Source of the DNA: Flavobacteriales bacterium
GTDB taxonomy: Bacteria > Bacteroidota > Bacteroidia > Flavobacteriales > Flavobacteriaceae
Direction: 5' to 3'
DNA length: 8,766 nt
NCBI GenBank assembly: GCA_027032855.1
Contig: JALVLX010000185.1
Coordinates: forward strand, 1-8,766
Positions 6,250 to 8,766 of the stretch are shown here, piece by piece (the stretch's first letter is position 1; each line of letters opens with the position of its first letter). A program made the position numbers and the translations under genes. Under the pieces are notes generated by a model. It had not been told where the DNA came from. It did not search any database and worked only from the letters and a program-made list of their open reading frames with translations.

Positions 6250-8475
6250 TTAAAAAATTCCTAAAAACTTTTTACGTTTTTTCTTTTTGGGTTTTGCCGG
6301 TTTGTCATGACTGTGATCCACAATAGTCAATTCGTTCATAATATGTTGACAATTAGCAAATTTGTCAATGACAAACAATACGGCATGGTCTGTTACGTGG
6401 ATACTACGTGCAATTTCAGGTCTGTAATAGACATCTTCCATAACGCCTTCCCAGATACCGTCAAAAGCCAATCCGATGTGTTCGCCGCGCGCATTAAGGA
6501 TAGGACTTCCCGAGTTACCACCGGTAATATGATTGGTTGCCAAGAAATCCGTTACCAGCGTACCGTCTTTTTTGTTGGCATAACGTCCGTAGTCATGTTT
6601 CTCATATAGTTCAATGTATTTTTTGGGTAAATCAAATTCCGGATCGTTGGGTTTATATTTTTCAATGGCACCGTACAAATGCGAGAAGGGTTTGTATGAT
6701 ACGGCATCACGTGGTTCGTAACCTTGGATTTTGCCGTAGGCAACACGCATGGTAAAGTTGGCGTCAGGGTAAAAGAGTTTGTCAGGGAATAGTGCCATTT
6801 GCGCTTTCATATATTTTCCCATCAAATCGTTGATTTCTTCATTAATTTTGCCTACCGGTTTACTCACTTTTTCATCTATCCAATTTTGTTGTGCATTTAA
6901 GATTTTAGCTGCAGGCTCTTCATTTAAAAGTTTGGCAAATTCTTTCGAATCTTTGGTGGCAAAAAGTTTGTCAAGTCCTTCTTTGCTAGTTAATAATGAT
7001 TGATTATAAATTTCATCAGCCAATTGTTGCGGTGTTTTACCTTGTAACGCATTTTTCAGCTCAGGACTTACAAATTCCGGTTTTACATTTTTTACATAAA
7101 AATCAATCAATGCGGCAAAAATTTCTTTGTCCGTATCTTTATCAAAATCTTTTAAAATATTGTTTAAGATGTATGTTTTGTACCTGTCTTTGGCATAAGT
7201 ATAATACGTTTCTCCTTGATTTTTACTGCTTTCTTCTAATATGCCTGTAATCATAGCAATTGTCGGCAAGTCTATATTACGCCCAAAAATTTCACTCGCA
7301 TAGTCTTGTACAACGGCATAAGGCTCCAGTTGTGCATACAATTCTTTTAATCGTGGCAGGACTTTGCCGTATTTGGCTTTTAGTTCGGGATTTTGATTGA
7401 GGCGTTTGGTAAATTCCGCTTCAAATTTTTGTTTGACTTCTACGGCTTTAAACTTTTTTAATCCTTGGCTTTCGCCTATCCAAAACTTCCAATAGTTTGC
7501 CAACGAAGCGTGTTTTGAAGCTAATTTGAGTTTTAAGGCTTTGTCTTTTGCCATACGTTTATCCATAATGCCCAAACTGATTTCACGAACGGCTACTCTG
7601 GCAGGGTCACGTAAGTCTTGTTTTTGTTGCACGGCATACGAAGTCAGATATTCAGTAGTTCTCCCCGGAAAACCTACTACCATAGTGAAATCATTGGTTT
7701 TTAAGTCTTCCAACGATATTTTCAAGAATTTTTTTGGTTTGTAAGGTTGATTATCAGGTGAATACATTGCCGGTTGGTTGTCTTTGCCGGCATAGATTCT
7801 AAAAATAGAGAAATCAATAGTATGACGCGGCCACATCCAGTTGTCCGTATCGCCACCAAATTTTCCCAAGCTGGCAGGAGGCGTACCTACTAAACGAATA
7901 TCATAAAATGTGGTACGTTTAATCATAAAATACTTATTGCCTTTAAAAAACGGCTTTATTTTAAAGTTGTGAAATTTGTCTTGAGAATTTTTTTGTTTGA
8001 TAGCGGCGATATTTTTATCGACTATAGATTGCCGTTCTTTTGCTGTCATACTATCGGTAACGCCATTCAAGACTTCATAGGTTACATCTATGATATCTTC
8101 AATAAATGTAACGGTAAGGCCTTCTGCAGGGAGTTCTTCTTCAAATGAATTTGCCCAAAAACCATCTTCAAGATAATTGTGTTCTATGGTTGATAGTTTT
8201 TGAATAGCATCATAACCGCAATGGTGGTTGGTAAAAATCAAACCTTTGTCAGACATGACTTCAGCCGTACAGCCGTTGCCGAGTTGCACTACTGCATCTT
8301 TTATACTTGGTGCTTCATTATTCCAAATATCGGAAGCAGATATTTGCATACCCATATTTTGCATATCACTTTCTACTTGCTTAATGGTATTGGGCATCCA
8401 CATACCACCTTCACCTTTTTGTGCAAAAATGCTCAATCCGGTAAATAATAGTATTATTAAACTAATTCTTTTCAT
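6250..8475 (-). CDS. S46 family dipeptidyl-peptidase, DPP7-like
   Basis: Secreted serine peptidase of 741 residues that removes dipeptides from the N-terminus of oligopeptides, a main step of amino-acid supply in asaccharolytic Bacteroidota. The signal peptide is residues 1-18 (MKRISLIILLFTGLSIFA). The chymotrypsin-like triad is complete: His85 in NHHCGY, Asp221 in PRHTIDF, and Ser655 in GGNSGSP. Asn212-Trp213 (TDNW) matches the family's N-terminus-binding residues. Position 673 is Gly (AFDGIWEG), the DPP7-type S1 residue favouring hydrophobic side chains, whereas DPP11 has Arg. The middle (about 240-560) is the helical cap domain. Odd points are Ile220 where the family usually has Gly (HTGDF) and a C-terminal Lys-rich extension, residues 721-741 (KPKKKKRKKFLGIF). 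A -7 box lies upstream and a strong terminator downstream, so it is likely monocistronic. Confidence 0.95.
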   Translation of the reverse strand: MKRISLIILLFTGLSIFAQKGEGGMWMPNTIKQVESDMQNMGMQISASDIWNNEAPSIKDAVVQLGNGCTAEVMSDKGLIFTNHHCGYDAIQKLSTIEHNYLEDGFWANSFEEELPAEGLTVTFIEDIIDVTYEVLNGVTDSMTAKERQSIVDKNIAAIKQKNSQDKFHNFKIKPFFKGNKYFMIKRTTFYDIRLVGTPPASLGKFGGDTDNWMWPRHTIDFSIFRIYAGKDNQPAMYSPDNQPYKPKKFLKISLEDLKTNDFTMVVGFPGRTTEYLTSYAVQQKQDLRDPARVAVREISLGIMDKRMAKDKALKLKLASKHASLANYWKFWIGESQGLKKFKAVEVKQKFEAEFTKRLNQNPELKAKYGKVLPRLKELYAQLEPYAVVQDYASEIFGRNIDLPTIAMITGILEESSKNQGETYYTYAKDRYKTYILNNILKDFDKDTDKEIFAALIDFYVKNVKPEFVSPELKNALQGKTPQQLADEIYNQSLLTSKEGLDKLFATKDSKEFAKLLNEEPAAKILNAQQNWIDEKVSKPVGKINEEINDLMGKYMKAQMALFPDKLFYPDANFTMRVAYGKIQGYEPRDAVSYKPFSHLYGAIEKYKPNDPEFDLPKKYIELYEKHDYGRYANKKDGTLVTDFLATNHITGGNSGSPILNARGEHIGLAFDGIWEGVMEDVYYRPEIARSIHVTDHAVLFVIDKFANCQHIMNELTIVDHSHDKPAKPKKKKRKKFLGIF

Positions 8476-8622
8476 TCTTTATTTTTTTGTTTTAAAATTG
8501 TTCCAAAAATACGAATTTTTTACTTGAGATTTTTGATTTTAACGAATTATTAGGACTTGGGAGTTAAATTTTAAGGCTTCAAAAAAACATTTCAAAAAAG
8601 TTTAAAACGGCAATAGCGTAAG
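8476..8622. other. Intergenic gap upstream of the S46 gene
   Basis: It holds the S46 promoter box and AT-rich sequence. A TTCAAAAAA direct repeat occurs twice near 8578-8600. A short minus-strand frame just past the palindrome (about 8579-8640) reads coding-like (WLPEYVAYAIAV) but is too short to assign. Confidence 0.35.
8504..8511 (-). promoter_or_regulatory. Candidate -7 promoter box of the S46 peptidase gene
   Basis: The minus strand reads TATTTTTG (TAnnTTTG), 28 bases upstream of the ATG at 8475. No clear -33 TTTG is seen. An AAAGA just before the ATG is the only hint of a ribosome site. Confidence 0.5.
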
Positions 8623-8766
8623 CTACATATTCCGGTAACCATCCCGTAGAGACAAATTGCAATTTGTCTCTACGGGGCGGTGTTCCGGATTATTTTCAAT
8701 CCATAATATGCCGTGAATATGGTTTGGCATAATCACAAATTCATCAATGCGAATATTTTCGCGGAT
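8623..8766 (-). pseudogene. 3'-truncated REP-associated tyrosine transposase (RAYT, Y1/HUH family)
   Basis: A minus-strand frame enters from the right edge and encodes 47 residues. They include EFVIMPNHIHGILWIENN, the strongly conserved HUH strand of Y1 transposases of the RAYT/IS200-like group; His-Ile-His binds the metal. Intact family members continue for about 100 residues past this motif, with the catalytic tyrosine in a C-terminal helix. Here the frame stops at 8623-8625, about 29 residues after the motif, so the tyrosine is absent. The reading passes straight through a perfect 34-bp palindrome. Neither alternative frame beyond it resembles the family, and deleting the palindrome does not restore it, so this is a true 3' loss rather than a single frameshift. 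The 5' part lies outside the window. Confidence 0.75.
8643..8676. repeat. Perfect 34-bp palindrome inside the RAYT remnant
   Basis: The arms are CCCGTAGAGACAAATTG (8643-8659) and CAATTTGTCTCTACGGG (8660-8676), with no mismatch and no spacer. Palindromes of this GTAGAGAC...GTCTCTAC look are REP-like elements associated with RAYT transposases. It is related to the hairpin at 1099-1124. It lies within the last codons of the transposase remnant and may mark the element's end. Confidence 0.85.

Noticed and set aside
6307..7250. Several plus-strand frames within the S46 gene
   Set aside because: All lie antisense to a clearly coding, conserved peptidase and show no domain features.
6250..8475. DPP11 (Asp/Glu-specific) assignment
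   Set aside because: The S1 position (673) is Gly, whereas DPP11 enzymes carry Arg there; the nearby WEGVMEDVYY stretch looks DPP11-like but does not decide specificity.

Overview
The window looks like a chromosomal segment of an AT-rich member of the Bacteroidota, most likely flavobacterial. The grounds are a type IX secretion (T9SS) type B C-terminal sorting domain on a BspA-like repeat protein, an S46 dipeptidyl-peptidase, Bacteroidota-type -7 promoter boxes (TAnnTTTG) with little Shine-Dalgarno signal, and palindromes next to a REP-associated transposase remnant. No rRNA, tRNA or CRISPR array is visible.

Layout. Positions 1-1049 (+) hold the 3' part of a secreted or periplasmic double-rhodanese protein with a Lys/Ala/Pro-rich tail ending in GGCG. 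Positions 1050-1593 form an accessory-looking intergenic region. It contains two hairpins, a run of GTTRAAA heptamers, a decayed 35-codon 5' end of a TrpG/PabA-type glutamine amidotransferase on the minus strand, and promoter-like boxes facing both ways. Positions 1594-3942 (+) encode a 782-residue surface protein: signal peptide, PKD-like domain, eleven 25-residue DUF285 repeats, three 70-residue repeats and a T9SS type B domain.

From about 4125 onward everything reads on the minus strand. A compact three-gene unit (6088 to 4125) encodes a small predicted outer-membrane beta-barrel protein, a SprT-like zinc protein and a Dph6-related PP-loop ATPase. The spacing is 3 nt and then a 4-nt ATGA overlap, so co-expression is likely. 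Upstream of it, and separated by a strong UUCG-loop terminator, is a 741-residue S46 dipeptidyl-peptidase with an intact catalytic triad and a DPP7-like specificity residue. At the right edge is the 3' remnant of a REP-associated tyrosine transposase (RAYT) with its HUH motif, containing a perfect 34-bp palindrome.

The most interesting thread is the RAYT remnant with its palindromes. The palindrome at 8643-8676 and the hairpin at 1099-1124 align closely and differ at paired positions in a compensatory way, which suggests one family of mobile REP-like elements at both ends of the window. The truncated glutamine amidotransferase lies directly beside one of them. The secreted proteins (rhodanese, BspA-like, S46 peptidase, beta-barrel) fit an envelope and protein-degrading lifestyle, but I see no single new pathway uniting all the genes.
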